From assembly GCF_003711845.1 (NCBI RefSeq), contig NZ_RHLQ01000032.1, positions 1-38,318 of the forward strand: 38,318 nucleotides of DNA, given 5' to 3'. The notes below the pieces were generated by a model. It made no database searches. It was not told the DNA's origin and saw only the letters and a list, made by a program, of their open reading frames with translations. Positions 24,290 through 33,253 of the stretch are shown here, one piece after another; within the stretch, counting starts at the first letter, position 1; each line of letters starts with the position of its first letter. Source of the stretch: Lysinibacillus halotolerans. GTDB taxonomy: Bacteria; Bacillota; Bacilli; Bacillales_A; Planococcaceae. The translations under genes were made by a program, and so were the position numbers.

Positions 24290-25053
24290 TTCCAAATTGT
24301 CCATCTATCTTTTTCTATGATGTTTGTCCTTTTTGATACGGCATCATCGATAGAGTGAATTAATAAGTTTAACTCTTTATCGTCAAGTTCATGTAAAATA
24401 CTTCTACCCGTTCTTTCCTTCAAATCATCTAGTAACTGAACTTTATTATCATAGATGTTTCGAATTTCCCACAATTTCACTTCTTCTATTTCTTTAAATC
24501 CAGCCTTTGTCAAAGTTTCCATAACCAAATTACTTGAATGTCTTCGTTGAATTTCCTTTTCCCCTAACTTTGGGAAAAGTTCGAAAAAGTATCCTCGAAT
24601 ATGTTGTTCATCACCAGGTAAAAGACAATCAGCAGGCGTACGATCTTGAATAATTAAATAACCGCCTTTTTTGAGCACTCGATATGCTTCTTTAAAACAG
24701 CTTTCTAAATCCTCGATATGATGGATTAATGCCCTTTCAAGCAATAAATCATAGTAATTTCCCTTTAAACCCGTTTCAAAAGCATTTCCTTTTTGAAAAG
24801 AAATGTTTGGATAGTTCTCACAATTAATAATTGCCCCCTCAATCATCACTTTTGAAAAATCAACACCTGTTACAGTTGCCACTCCCATATCCGCTAGTGC
24901 TTTACAATAAATTCCTCCTCCGCATCCAATATCTACCGCGTGCGTCGTATTGTTAATCGGTACGAGTTCTTTCACCATTTGAATCCAAGATTGGTTAGCC
25001 TTTCGAGTTGTATACGAATTACGGTTTTTCTTCTCGTGAAAATCAATTCCCAT
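24274..25053 (-). CDS. Class I SAM-dependent methyltransferase
   Basis: A 259-residue methyltransferase: motif I VDIGCGGGIYCKALAD (about 40-55), GVDFSK (motif II), YDLLLERALIHHIED (motif IV/post-I), and LKKGGYLIIQDRTP (motif VI). The C-terminal part is not a known substrate domain. Substrate unknown. ATG 25053 follows GGGAGGGG. Single gene. Confidence 0.85.
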   Translation of the reverse strand: MGIDFHEKKNRNSYTTRKANQSWIQMVKELVPINNTTHAVDIGCGGGIYCKALADMGVATVTGVDFSKVMIEGAIINCENYPNISFQKGNAFETGLKGNYYDLLLERALIHHIEDLESCFKEAYRVLKKGGYLIIQDRTPADCLLPGDEQHIRGYFFELFPKLGEKEIQRRHSSNLVMETLTKAGFKEIEEVKLWEIRNIYDNKVQLLDDLKERTGRSILHELDDKELNLLIHSIDDAVSKRTNIIEKDRWTIWKAVKR

Positions 25054-25135
25054 AAGGACCCCTCCCGTTTAAATCATCCTACATCTCCTTAGCTCTTTAG
25101 AAAAATCATATGTCTACATAACGGCTCATTATAAT

Positions 25136-25609
25136 TTATAAATTTAAGGTCATTTTTCTGCTCATCGTTTTCATTCCAAAACGCTCATAAAAGGAAATGG
25201 CTTGTTCGTTGAATTCCCAAACGTTTAATTCCAACGATTGTGCCCCTTTTTCTTTCGACCACTATACACATGCATTAAATAATGCCGTTCCAACCCCTCC
25301 CCTTTTATAATTAGATTTCACACCAAAATCGTTTATATAAGCATATTTTCTCTCGACCATCGATTCAAAGGCTGGAGATTTTTTTATCTCTACCACAGCA
25401 AAACCAATAACAGTTTGATTTTCTTTCGCAATTAAAATGTCACAATTCGACTCTGCTAACAACTGTTGAAAATAACTTTCTGGCATCACTTGTTCCACTT
25501 TTTTAAAAATTTTAGGAAGCGCTTCTGCATGTTGATCTTGTCCTTCTTTCACAATCACATTCACCGCATTAAAATCTTCTCCTTTGGCTGATACAACATT
25601 TATTTTCAT
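25136..25609 (-). pseudogene. GNAT acetyltransferase with an in-frame amber codon
   Basis: ATG 25609 with GGAGG at 7 nt opens a GNAT protein: NQTVIGFAVVEI, VERKYAYINDFGVKSNYKRG (RxxGxG acetyl-CoA loop KRGGVG), ALFNACV. A TAG at 25262-25264 follows. The same frame then continues without change: WSKEKGAQSLELNVWEFNEQ, AISFYERFGM, to TAA at 25136-25138. This is precisely the missing C-terminal GNAT strand and helix. One base substitution (for example CAG to TAG) explains it. The shortened product would lack the acceptor-side beta strands and probably is inactive unless the amber is read through. Confidence 0.85.
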
Positions 25610-25804
25610 CTATTATCCTCCTTTGTCTACTTATACCATTAATTCCTTAAAACTAATTATTTTCCTCCTTAGCGTTTTCCAATATTAGAAACTACTTACC
25701 TTTTAAACTGATTAGAACAAACACTATAAATATAGACATGTTTTATAGCAGATAGAGAATAGAATAAAATAAGAGGAAAATTTTATAATATGGAGGCGTT
25801 ATGT

Positions 25805-26581
25805 ATGGTAAAGGATAAAGTGGTGATTGTGACTGGTTCTGCCCGAGGAATTGGATTTAAGATTGGAGAACACTTTGCAAAAGAAGGGGCAAAGGTTGTT
25901 TTATCTGATGTTAATGTCGATTTATTACAAGAATCTATTCAATCCCTTAATGGTGCTGGATATGAGGCAATTGGAGTAAAAGCAGACGTGACGAATGAAG
26001 AAGATTTGAAAAATTTAGTTACGGAAACTCAGAAGACATTTGGTTCCATTGACATCGTCATTAATAATGCGGGTATGCAACATGTCGCACCAATTGAAGA
26101 ATTTTCAACTGCTAAGTTTGAGTTAATGAATAGAATAATGTTGATTGCGCCTTTCATCCTTACAAGAGAAGTATTCCCTATTATGAAAAAGCAAAAATGG
26201 GGACGCATAATTAATATCGCATCTATTAATGGGTTAATCGGATTTGCTGGTAAGGCTGCCTATAATAGTGCAAAACATGGTGTTATCGGACTAACAAAAG
26301 TAGCCGCATTGGAAGGAGCTCTAGACGGTATTACCGTTAATGCTTTATGTCCAGGATACGTTGATACTCCCCTTGTACGTGGTCAAATTGCGGACTTAGC
26401 AAAAACGCGTAATATCCCTGAAGAGCGGGCGCTTGAAGAAATTATCCTTGCTCAAGTACCTCAAAAGAAATTATTAGACGTAAGTGAAATTGCCGATTAC
26501 GCCTTATTCCTTGCCAGCGATAAAGGAAAAAGTATAACAGGACAAGCCGTTGTTATTGATGGCGGCTATACAGCACAATAA
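25805..26581 (+). CDS. 3-hydroxybutyrate dehydrogenase-like SDR
   Basis: A 258-residue SDR. TGSARGIG (10-17), NNAGMQHVAP, Ser140, Tyr153, Lys157 (YNSAKHG), then CPGYVDTPLVRGQIADLAKT and C-terminal DGGYTAQ. The latter two segments are typical for D-3-hydroxybutyrate dehydrogenase, which interconverts 3-hydroxybutyrate and acetoacetate with NAD. Start chosen as ATG 25805, 8 nt after GGAGG; an ATG at 25790 overlaps that site. Single gene. Confidence 0.85.
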   Translation: MVKDKVVIVTGSARGIGFKIGEHFAKEGAKVVLSDVNVDLLQESIQSLNGAGYEAIGVKADVTNEEDLKNLVTETQKTFGSIDIVINNAGMQHVAPIEEFSTAKFELMNRIMLIAPFILTREVFPIMKKQKWGRIINIASINGLIGFAGKAAYNSAKHGVIGLTKVAALEGALDGITVNALCPGYVDTPLVRGQIADLAKTRNIPEERALEEIILAQVPQKKLLDVSEIADYALFLASDKGKSITGQAVVIDGGYTAQ

Positions 26582-26588
26582 ATATATT

Positions 26589-26617
26589 AAAAGTCCGCCA
26601 TTTGGAGACGGACTTTT
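26589..26617 (+). terminator. Intrinsic terminator of the hydroxybutyrate dehydrogenase gene
   Basis: AAAAGTCCG (26589-26597) with CGGACTTTT (26609-26617), then T and G. The left A-run also lets it act for the convergent SDR gene. Confidence 0.85.
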
Positions 26618-26628
26618 TGTTTTTATAA

Positions 26629-27396
26629 TTAATTTTGAAAATCAGGATTTCTTTTTAAGAAGTTTTCCCAAGCATTTTTCATTCCTTGTTCAAGCTCCTC
26701 TTTCGAAGCAAATAGCCGCTTTTCAGTGCCGCCATAACCAATTTCTAATTGTTGGTTTTTTAAACCTTCAAAGATCGCATTTATAAAATCATCTAACGGA
26801 GCACCAAACGTATGAAGCCCAGCACCACCTAAATCGGTATTAACGGCTGGAGGTAATACTTCTATTACTTCTACATTCGTATTTTCTAATTGTTGGCGTA
26901 ATGTTACTGTAAATGAGTGCATCGCCGCCTTTGTGGCACTATAAATCGGCACCCAAACTCCTGGTTGTATAGCGAGTCCAGATGTTACGTTAAGGATCGT
27001 TGCCTGTTTTTGCTTCAAGAAATGAGGAATTAAAAGCATAGAAAGATGAATTGGTGCTTCAACATTAATCGCAATTTCATTTTGATAATAGCTCCATTCT
27101 TTCTTATCATTGAGCAAATTAACTCTCTGCTGGATGCCCGCATTATTAACTATCATATTAAGATCAGGGAATGTTTCTGTTACCCAATCAATTAATTGAA
27201 TTCGTTCCTCTTCAACCGATACATCACAAACTCTCGTATGTAATTCAGGGAACTTTTCCTTTGCTTCTGCCAGTTTATTTTCTCTTCGCCCTACGATGAT
27301 TACTTTATTTCCTGCTTTCATAAAGTTTTCTGCAAAGGCAAGCCCAATACCAGAAGCTCCACCAGTTATTAAAATGGTATTTCCTGATAAATTCAT
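26629..27396 (-). CDS. DltE-like short-chain dehydrogenase
   Basis: A 255-residue SDR: TGGASGIGLA (11-20), NNAGIQQ, catalytic Ser139, Tyr152, Lys156 (YSATKAAMHSF), and HSMLLIPHFLKQKQ-like region typical of Bacillus DltE. DltE is encoded with, but not needed for, D-alanylation of teichoic acids; here no dlt genes are nearby, so only family resemblance is claimed. ATG 27396 follows GGAGT. Convergent with the hydroxybutyrate dehydrogenase gene. Confidence 0.78.
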   Translation of the reverse strand: MNLSGNTILITGGASGIGLAFAENFMKAGNKVIIVGRRENKLAEAKEKFPELHTRVCDVSVEEERIQLIDWVTETFPDLNMIVNNAGIQQRVNLLNDKKEWSYYQNEIAINVEAPIHLSMLLIPHFLKQKQATILNVTSGLAIQPGVWVPIYSATKAAMHSFTVTLRQQLENTNVEVIEVLPPAVNTDLGGAGLHTFGAPLDDFINAIFEGLKNQQLEIGYGGTEKRLFASKEELEQGMKNAWENFLKRNPDFQN

Positions 27397-27627
27397 TTGT
27401 TATCACTCCAAGTTTGAATGTTATTAAAATGTTTACATATCATAACAAATTCATTCCACGAATGACAGTGATATACATTTTCAAATTTATTAGTTACTTA
27501 ACTATAAAATTTCAAAGGCCAATTTTTCTTCAACTTTCATTAAAGGATATATTCATTACAAAAATACTTCCACTATGAATAATTAGCAGACATAAATGAC
27601 ACATTACTTATAGGAGGTGGAAGGAAA

Positions 27628-27873
27628 ATGCCTAACATAATTGGTGTTGAACAATCCTTATCGAATGTTGAAGCTGCATTAAAAGCAAAGGGTTATGAAG
27701 TTATTCAACTTCGCAGTGAAGAAGATGCAAAAAATTGTGATTGTTGTGTGATCACAGGCCAAGATGAAAACGTTATGGGAATAAGCGATACCGTAACAAA
27801 AGGATCGGTTATTGATGCTCGAGGCTTATCTGCTGATGAAGTGTGTGAACGTGTAGACAAAATGTTCCATTAA
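27628..27873 (+). CDS. YkuS family (UPF0180) small protein
   Basis: An 81-residue protein. [37 protein letters not shown] and [15 protein letters not shown] match YkuS closely. Cysteines at NCDCC are conserved in the family. Function unknown. ATG 27628 is preceded by AGGAGGTGG. Single gene with a strong terminator. Confidence 0.9.
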   Translation: MPNIIGVEQSLSNVEAALKAKGYEVIQLRSEEDAKNCDCCVITGQDENVMGISDTVTKGSVIDARGLSADEVCERVDKMFH

Positions 27874-27880
27874 AACAGCG

Positions 27881-27924
27881 AAAGGTGCTATTCTAGACTA
27901 ATTAACGTATAGAACAGCACCTTT
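27881..27924. terminator. Bidirectional terminator after ykuS-like gene
   Basis: A 15-bp stem with one mismatch (27881-27895 with 27910-27924), followed by TT on the plus strand; the minus-strand gene ending at 27946 lies on the other side. Confidence 0.8.
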
Positions 27925-27945
27925 TTCCTATTCAAACTATGTAAT

Positions 27946-28866
27946 CTATTCCTTTAGAAAACCTTCTTCTTTTTCTAACAACACTTCGAAAGCTTGAACA
28001 TGTACTGTATTTCCTGTAATCTCCACATCCCAGGTTTCATTATGTTTCGAAACCTTCACAAAAACACGACCATCTTTTCCTAACTCTTGCCCTTGTTCAA
28101 CTACGAGATGAAACGAATCACACTCATTATTCATTATATGCTTCCCATAATATGCTCCCATTACTCCTGAAGCAGTCCCTGTTACAGCATCTTCAATAGT
28201 ACCAGAAAATGGAGAAGAGAAATGCCGGGCATGCATCGTTGCTTTCGGATCAAAAGTTTCCATACAAAATGGATGTATAGATGCTTTTGGCATTTCCTTT
28301 AATATAGCAGGAAACTCTTTAGTGTTCGGTTTCATTTTTTTAAAGGCTTTTAACTCCTTTATCGGGATTAATAATGTCCATATTCCCGTACTTCCATATA
28401 AAATCGGTAAAGTTTCATGGAGATCCGATTCTTCCAGTCCAATTGATTGGGCTAATTGTGCTCTTGAGCCGTTAAACGGTTCAAATGTTGGCGTAGCCTG
28501 TTTCATCGTAATTAATAATTCATTTTCATCAGATGTTTCAATCGATACAGGTAAAACACCTGCCTTCGTTTCAATCGATAATTGACTTTTGTCTCCCAAT
28601 AGTCCTTTTGTTTTTAAAGCATAAATCGTTGCCATCGTAGCGTGTCCACATAAATTCATTTCATGACCAGGCGTAAAAAAGCGGATTTTTATATCTGCTA
28701 TATTGGACTTAATTGGAAAGGAAGTTTCATTAAATCCTACTTTATAGGCGATTTGTTGCATTTCTTCATCGGTTAGATCATTTCCGTTTAAAACAACACC
28801 AGCAGGATTTCCTTTGTTCGGTTGATTACTAAATACATCATAATGATGAACTGTAATGGATTTCAT
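27946..28866 (-). CDS. PhzF family isomerase-like protein
   Basis: A 306-residue two-domain PhzF-fold protein: GNPAGVVL, catalytic-type Glu in [16 protein letters not shown], and [17 protein letters not shown]. The family includes the phenazine isomerase PhzF and E. coli YddE, with an acid catalyst and no metal. No other phenazine gene is nearby, so this is probably a general metabolite isomerase. Start chosen as ATG 28866; the ATG at 28887 precedes the GGGGG ribosome binding site. Confidence 0.88.
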   Translation of the reverse strand: MKSITVHHYDVFSNQPNKGNPAGVVLNGNDLTDEEMQQIAYKVGFNETSFPIKSNIADIKIRFFTPGHEMNLCGHATMATIYALKTKGLLGDKSQLSIETKAGVLPVSIETSDENELLITMKQATPTFEPFNGSRAQLAQSIGLEESDLHETLPILYGSTGIWTLLIPIKELKAFKKMKPNTKEFPAILKEMPKASIHPFCMETFDPKATMHARHFSSPFSGTIEDAVTGTASGVMGAYYGKHIMNNECDSFHLVVEQGQELGKDGRVFVKVSKHNETWDVEITGNTVHVQAFEVLLEKEEGFLKE

Positions 28867-28919
28867 GAAACTGTCCCCCATTTTCATTTTTTCATATTTA
28901 TAATCATTATTTAAAATAG

Positions 28920-29453
28920 TCAGTTATTATTAATTAGACCGAATACTACATGATCAACGAAATGATCGTATAACCATTCTACGCTCCGAAGACACCCTTC
29001 TTTTTCAAACCCTAGTCTTTCTGGTATCGCTAAACTTTTATGATTTTCAGTAGCAACGCGGATTTCAATTCGCTTTAAATTCAATTCGTTAAAACAATAG
29101 TCGATTACAGCTTGACAAGCATTTGTCATAATGCCATTTCCTTGGAATCCTTCCCCTAACCAGTAGCCAATTGATGTTGAGCGATTAGCCCAGTTTATAT
29201 GATGCAATCCTATTACACCTGCTAAGTTCCCTTTATACCAAATACCCGCTTGGAAACCATCATTATTGCCAAATTGCTTTAATGTACTTTGAATAAAAGC
29301 TTTTGAATCATCTACGTCTTTCGTAAAATCAACCCATGGTAACCATTCACGAAGATAGGTTCTCGATTGATTTGTTAAATGAAAAAGTCCTTCAGCATGA
29401 CGAATTTCTAACAACCGTAATTCCAACTCATGATTTAACTTGTACTTAAACAT
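28920..29453 (-). CDS. RimJ/RimL-type GNAT N-acetyltransferase
   Basis: A 177-residue protein matching Bacillus YdaF-type ribosomal-protein-like acetyltransferases: [66 protein letters not shown], and [18 protein letters not shown]. Likely acetylates an N-terminal amine; target not known. ATG 29453 follows GGAGGGG. It lies 54 bases upstream of the phzF-like gene and may be co-transcribed. Confidence 0.88.
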   Translation of the reverse strand: MFKYKLNHELELRLLEIRHAEGLFHLTNQSRTYLREWLPWVDFTKDVDDSKAFIQSTLKQFGNNDGFQAGIWYKGNLAGVIGLHHINWANRSTSIGYWLGEGFQGNGIMTNACQAVIDYCFNELNLKRIEIRVATENHKSLAIPERLGFEKEGCLRSVEWLYDHFVDHVVFGLINNN

Positions 29454-29620
29454 ATACTCCCCTCCACATAAAAATTGATTAAGTTCTACTATAAAGGAAC
29501 AAGTTTTGTTGTAAACCTTTTTTTAATAAAAATTCTATTTAATCCATATTTCTGTTTTATCAAAAGGAGAAATTGTCTTCTTTGTCAAATACATAAATTT
29601 GAAAGAAAGGAGAATTTTGA

Positions 29621-30082
29621 ATGAAATATCGTCATGAAATTTTATTTAACCAATTAGAAAGTTATAGAAGTGAGTTATTGGAAGTATTAAAGGATGTTAC
29701 AGAAGAAAAAGCAGAAATGATTCCAACAGGATTTCGTAATAATATTCGATGGAATATGGGGCATATTTATTTAGATCAATATTTATGGATTGAAGCTTTG
29801 ACGAAAGAAAAAGAAAATGTACCAAAAACATTTCATGATTGGTTTGGATTTGGCACTTCTCCATCGGATTTTACCGATGAAACTCCTAACTTTGAAAAAC
29901 TAAAAGAATTATTAAAAAACCAACCAAAGCTTATTAAAGAACGATATGGAGAACGATTGGAAGAAGAATTTCCACCTACTGAAATGGGAATGAATACAAT
30001 CGAACAAGTTTTAATTCGTACAATTTTTCATGAAGGCTTACACTTACAAACGATCCTCGATATGAAAAAACTAATAAAATAG
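29621..30082 (+). CDS. DinB/YfiT family putative metal-dependent protein
   Basis: A 153-residue four-helix protein with DinB-type metal ligands His48 (MGHIY), His137 and His141 (FHEGLHLQTI). The superfamily includes bacillithiol S-transferases, and the genome has a FosB (bacillithiol-dependent) gene 70 bases away on the other strand; the link is only suggestive. ATG 29621 follows AAAGGAG. Confidence 0.82.
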   Translation: MKYRHEILFNQLESYRSELLEVLKDVTEEKAEMIPTGFRNNIRWNMGHIYLDQYLWIEALTKEKENVPKTFHDWFGFGTSPSDFTDETPNFEKLKELLKNQPKLIKERYGERLEEEFPPTEMGMNTIEQVLIRTIFHEGLHLQTILDMKKLIK

Positions 30083-30091
30083 TGTACTTAG

Positions 30092-30121
30092 GCGCACATT
30101 CATTATTGAATGGAATTGCGC
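30092..30121 (+). terminator. Terminator between dinB-like gene and fosB
   Basis: GCGCA (30092-30096) and TGCGC (30117-30121) close a stem continued inside by CATTCA/TGAATG (30097-30102 with 30107-30112); a 4-base bulge interrupts one side. Followed by TCTTATT. Confidence 0.6.
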
Positions 30122-30147
30122 TCTTATTAGATATGTAGATAATTTTT

Positions 30148-30570
30148 TTAAATATAAAACTGCATATGTGTTTTGTCTTTTTTATAATAATCCAATCGAT
30201 CTTGTAAAGTACCTGTATGAAACTCAAATTTATGACCATCCGGATCCGTGAAATAAATCGACTTTTTATCCTGTTCATCCCTTGGACGACCTGTTAAGAT
30301 GTTGACATTTAAGTTTTTAAGTTTACGGTACATTTGATCGTATTCAGCTTCTTCGATTGTAAAAGCGATATGGGTATATGATTTATGAATTTCCGTACGA
30401 GGGATTTCCTTTTCCTCATTTAAGGCAAGCCAAATACCATTTAAATCAAAGTAGGCGGTCGTTTTTCCTTCTACTAACAACTTTGCATCGAAGACATTTT
30501 TATAAAATGTGATGGATTTTTTTAAATTAGAAACAGAAAATAATAAATGATTTAATCCTTTTACTGTCAT
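30148..30570 (-). CDS. fosB: FosB metallothiol transferase (fosfomycin modification)
   Basis: A 140-residue vicinal-oxygen-chelate protein matching staphylococcal and Bacillus FosB over its whole length: [56 protein letters not shown]. Metal ligands are His8, His67 and Glu116. FosB adds bacillithiol to the epoxide of fosfomycin and opens it, so this is a chromosomal intrinsic-resistance determinant. ATG 30570 follows GAGGTG. It lies 24 bases downstream of an alpha/beta hydrolase gene on the same strand and is probably co-transcribed with it. No lesion seen. Confidence 0.95.
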   Translation of the reverse strand: MTVKGLNHLLFSVSNLKKSITFYKNVFDAKLLVEGKTTAYFDLNGIWLALNEEKEIPRTEIHKSYTHIAFTIEEAEYDQMYRKLKNLNVNILTGRPRDEQDKKSIYFTDPDGHKFEFHTGTLQDRLDYYKKDKTHMQFYI

Positions 30571-30594
30571 TTAATACACCTCATTTTTACTTTG

Positions 30595-31434
30595 TTAAAC
30601 AATTGAATCAACAAAATGTTTAAATCCTTCTTCTTCTTCTATAAACGGATAATGATTACTTTGATGAAAAACTTTAAATGTCGATGTCTTAACTAATTCA
30701 GCTGCTTCAACACCGAATTCATAAGGACATTGGACATCATAAAAACCTGCATAAATGTATGTTGGTACTTTTATAAAGCTTAATAAAGGCTTTAAATCAT
30801 AATTGGGGAGTTCTTTATTTGAATAATAATCTAAACGTTTCGATACAGTCTTTCCGCTATTTGGACGGGTAATCATTTCATCATAAGCTGCCTTATTATA
30901 TAAAGACATCATTGTCCATTCTTTACTAACGGTTTTACGTTCATCAATAGTTGCCTTTGGATCTTTAAGAACTGCAAATATTTCACGTAATCTCTTATTG
31001 TTCGGATTTTCTACACAATAAATACTTCCCGGATGCCTCATATAATCAGCTGAAGCACATAACCCACCGACAACGATTCTTTTTAAACTTGCCTGTGATT
31101 GTATGGCATATTTTAAACCTAACATTCCTCCTGTTGAATGACCAGCAAAACTCCAAACTTGAAAACCTAATGATTCCCTAATCGCCTCCAAATCCTTTAC
31201 GGAAGCATCCATACTATATTTATCGTTTCCTTTACCTTCTGTTGAGTTTCCACAACCAGTTAGATTAATTAAATAAACCGAATATTTATGACTAAAACTA
31301 TTCGCAAATAAATTTCCATTTTGGTTAAATTCACTATACAAATGGGTAACACAAAGAGGTTCCCCTTCCCCTTTTTTAAACAACTCAAATTGACCTCTAC
31401 TTGTTTCAATTACATGCTTTTCCCACATAGTCAT
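30595..31434 (-). CDS. Alpha/beta hydrolase (intact paralogue of the 6.3-7.1 kb pseudogene)
   Basis: A 279-residue hydrolase with nucleophile Ser100 in FAGHSTGGMLGLKYA, acid Asp233 in FYDVQCP, and His261 in QSNHYPF. It resembles prolyl iminopeptidase-like or cleavage hydrolases, but the substrate is not clear. ATG 31434 is 4 nt after GGAGG, and ATG 31428 is 10 nt after it; either is possible. First intact gene of a unit with fosB. It aligns throughout with the decayed gene at 6292-7148, which shows a local gene duplication or two-copy family. Confidence 0.85.
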   Translation of the reverse strand: MTMWEKHVIETSRGQFELFKKGEGEPLCVTHLYSEFNQNGNLFANSFSHKYSVYLINLTGCGNSTEGKGNDKYSMDASVKDLEAIRESLGFQVWSFAGHSTGGMLGLKYAIQSQASLKRIVVGGLCASADYMRHPGSIYCVENPNNKRLREIFAVLKDPKATIDERKTVSKEWTMMSLYNKAAYDEMITRPNSGKTVSKRLDYYSNKELPNYDLKPLLSFIKVPTYIYAGFYDVQCPYEFGVEAAELVKTSTFKVFHQSNHYPFIEEEEGFKHFVDSIV

Positions 31435-31477
31435 TTACCCTCCTAACTAAATAGATTTGAATTGTATTTTAAATTTC

Positions 31478-31778
31478 CTAAGAAATCCCCTTGCCACCTT
31501 TTGTTATAAACGTCCCCATTTTCTCCGCTCCTGTAATAATTGCTTTTGCCCTGTTTATTAAAGTTTGTGTTGTTTCTAATACAAGGGAATTTTGATGGGC
31601 TTGTTCATTGCACCACACTTCATAAACATAAACAGCGTTCAGTTCTTTTTCTACAATATTCACAAGATATATCTCACAATCTTCTAATTGCACCATTGAC
31701 TTTGCCGCCTCTAACAATATTTCTACTAAATTTTCCCTCTTGAACTGTAAACTTAACGAATAAACTAAATTTCTCCAT
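31478..31778 (-). pseudogene. Antibiotic biosynthesis monooxygenase (ABM) domain gene with a frameshift
   Basis: ATG 31778 sits 6 nt after GGAGGGG and encodes MEKFSLFVKFTVQEGK. The protein then continues in another frame as NLVEILLEAAKSMVQLEDCE, IYLVNIV, AVYVYEVWCNEQAHQNSLVL, and IITGAEKMG, to GGKGIS, ending at 31478. The total is 301 bases, one base off a multiple of three. The change lies near 31730 in an AAAA tract, where one base less restores the family fold (about 99 residues). ABM proteins are small dimeric quinol or haem monooxygenases. Either a real slippage mutation or an assembly homopolymer error. Confidence 0.78.
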
Positions 31779-31866
31779 ATTATTCCCCTCCAAAATAAGT
31801 TTTCCAATACTATTTCTCCATCACCACACCATTTTCCTATATTCCGATTATAATTCCTCAAATAAA

Positions 31867-31898
31867 AAACACCCCACCTATTACAAGGTGAAGTGTTT
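31867..31898 (-). terminator. Intrinsic terminator of the CNNM/HlyC gene
   Basis: AAACAC..CACCT (31867-31879) with AGGTG..GTGTTT (31886-31898), internal 2x2 mismatch, followed by TTTATT on the minus strand. It lies just past the stop at 31906. Confidence 0.75.
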
Positions 31899-31905
31899 AG
31901 AATCA

Positions 31906-33216
31906 TCAAACAGTTATGTTTGAAGTTTGTTTAATTTCAATGTAGCGTAATTGAACTCCATCAATTTCATGAATAGAGAAAGTATAGCCTTCATGCTCTA
32001 TACTGTGATCACGTTTTAAATCCATATCTTGTGAATAGTACCAACCACCAAGGGTATCGACATCTGGATTATCCATTTCAATTTGTAAAAGTTTTGCTAC
32101 ATCTTCTAATAACATTTTAGAGTAGACAATGTAGTGACCTTCTTTTAGCTTTCGGATTTCAGGAATTTCATCGTCGTCAAACTCATCTCGAATTTCACCA
32201 ACTAATTCTTCTAAAATGTCTTCAACCGTAACTAGACCTGACGTACCACCATATTCATCTAAAAGAATGGCGATATGTGTCCGTTGCTTTTGCATCTTCG
32301 TTAATAATTCTTGAATCGGTATCGTGTCAATTGTATTAATAACTGGGTTAATAAATTGCTCTAAAGCGAAATTTTCAGCCGTAATTCGATTGCTCATTCC
32401 TTGAGTTAAGAAATCCTTTATATTAATAAAACCAATGATGTTATCCCGGTCCTCTTCGTAAACTGGATATCGTGTATAGCGCTCCTCTTGAATCGTTTTT
32501 AATACTTCTTCAAAGGTAGTATTTTTCTCAAAGGCGATAATATCTGTTCGAGGAACCATAATTTCACGGGCAATGCGATCATCAAACTCAAATACATTAT
32601 TCACGTATTTTAATTCAGTTTGATTAATTTCCCCGTTTTTATAACTCTCGGTCATTAATAATCGTAACTCTTCTTCTGTATGGGAAAGTTCATGCTCAGA
32701 AGCAGGTTTCATACCGAAAATGCCGACTAAAATACGCGCTGAACCATTTAAGAACCAAATGAATGGATATAAAATTTTATAGAAAATCATAATTGGTCTT
32801 GCAAATAAAAGGGTAATATTTTCTGCCTTTTGAATCGCTGCTGTTTTTGGTGCCAATTCCCCTACTACAACGTGTAAGAATGTTGCAATAATAAAAGCTG
32901 CCCCGATAGTGAAGAAATGAATATATTGTTCACCAATTCCGATTGACTCGAACATCGGATGTAAAATAAATTCAAAGGTTGATTCCCCAACCATACCAAT
33001 ACCAAGGGCTGTAACGGTAATACCTAATTGACAGGCGGATAAATATTCGTCTAAGTGGGTCGTTACATGCTTGGCAGATAGAGCACCTTTTTTTCCTTCA
33101 GCAACCAATTGGTCAATTCTCGATTGCCTCACCTTTACAATGGCAAATTCCGTTGCCACGAAAAATGCGGTTAAAGCTATTAATATAGCAAAAATGGTTA
33201 AATTTAATGCGGTCAA
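31906..33216 (-). CDS. CNNM/HlyC-CorC family membrane protein (MpfA/YhdP-like, CBS domains)
   Basis: A 436-residue protein. Residues 1-190 form the DUF21/CNNM membrane domain (FFVATEFAIVKVRQSRIDQL, HLDEYLSACQLGITVTALG, HVVVGELAPKT). Two CBS repeats cover about 205-325 (VPRTDIIAFE, TRYPVYEEDRDNIIGFI, LLDEYGGTSGLVTVEDILEE), then a CorC/HlyC domain. In B. subtilis the relative MpfA exports Mg2+, so that is the likely role. The start is TTG 33216, aligned with the relatives' Met1; its Shine-Dalgarno AGGAGGTGA (33245-33253) is 31 nt away with a hairpin between, and overlaps the MerR stop. MerR-MpfA order is conserved in Bacillus (yhdQ-yhdP). Confidence 0.92.
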   Translation of the reverse strand: MTALNLTIFAILIALTAFFVATEFAIVKVRQSRIDQLVAEGKKGALSAKHVTTHLDEYLSACQLGITVTALGIGMVGESTFEFILHPMFESIGIGEQYIHFFTIGAAFIIATFLHVVVGELAPKTAAIQKAENITLLFARPIMIFYKILYPFIWFLNGSARILVGIFGMKPASEHELSHTEEELRLLMTESYKNGEINQTELKYVNNVFEFDDRIAREIMVPRTDIIAFEKNTTFEEVLKTIQEERYTRYPVYEEDRDNIIGFINIKDFLTQGMSNRITAENFALEQFINPVINTIDTIPIQELLTKMQKQRTHIAILLDEYGGTSGLVTVEDILEELVGEIRDEFDDDEIPEIRKLKEGHYIVYSKMLLEDVAKLLQIEMDNPDVDTLGGWYYSQDMDLKRDHSIEHEGYTFSIHEIDGVQLRYIEIKQTSNITV

Positions 33217-33221
33217 AAATC

Positions 33222-33253
33222 GTCTTACTTAAAAAAGTAAGACTTCACCTCCT
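33222..33253 (-). promoter_or_regulatory. Ribosome binding site separated from the start by a perfect hairpin
   Basis: Minus strand: AGGAGGTGA (33253 to 33245), A, then a perfect 9-bp hairpin GTCTTACTT/AAGTAAGAC (33243-33235 with 33230-33222, 4-nt loop), then GATTT and the TTG start at 33216. Folded, the distance from GGAGG to TTG shrinks from 31 to 9 nt. The hairpin plus GATTTTTG could alternatively be a weak terminator. Confidence 0.65.
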
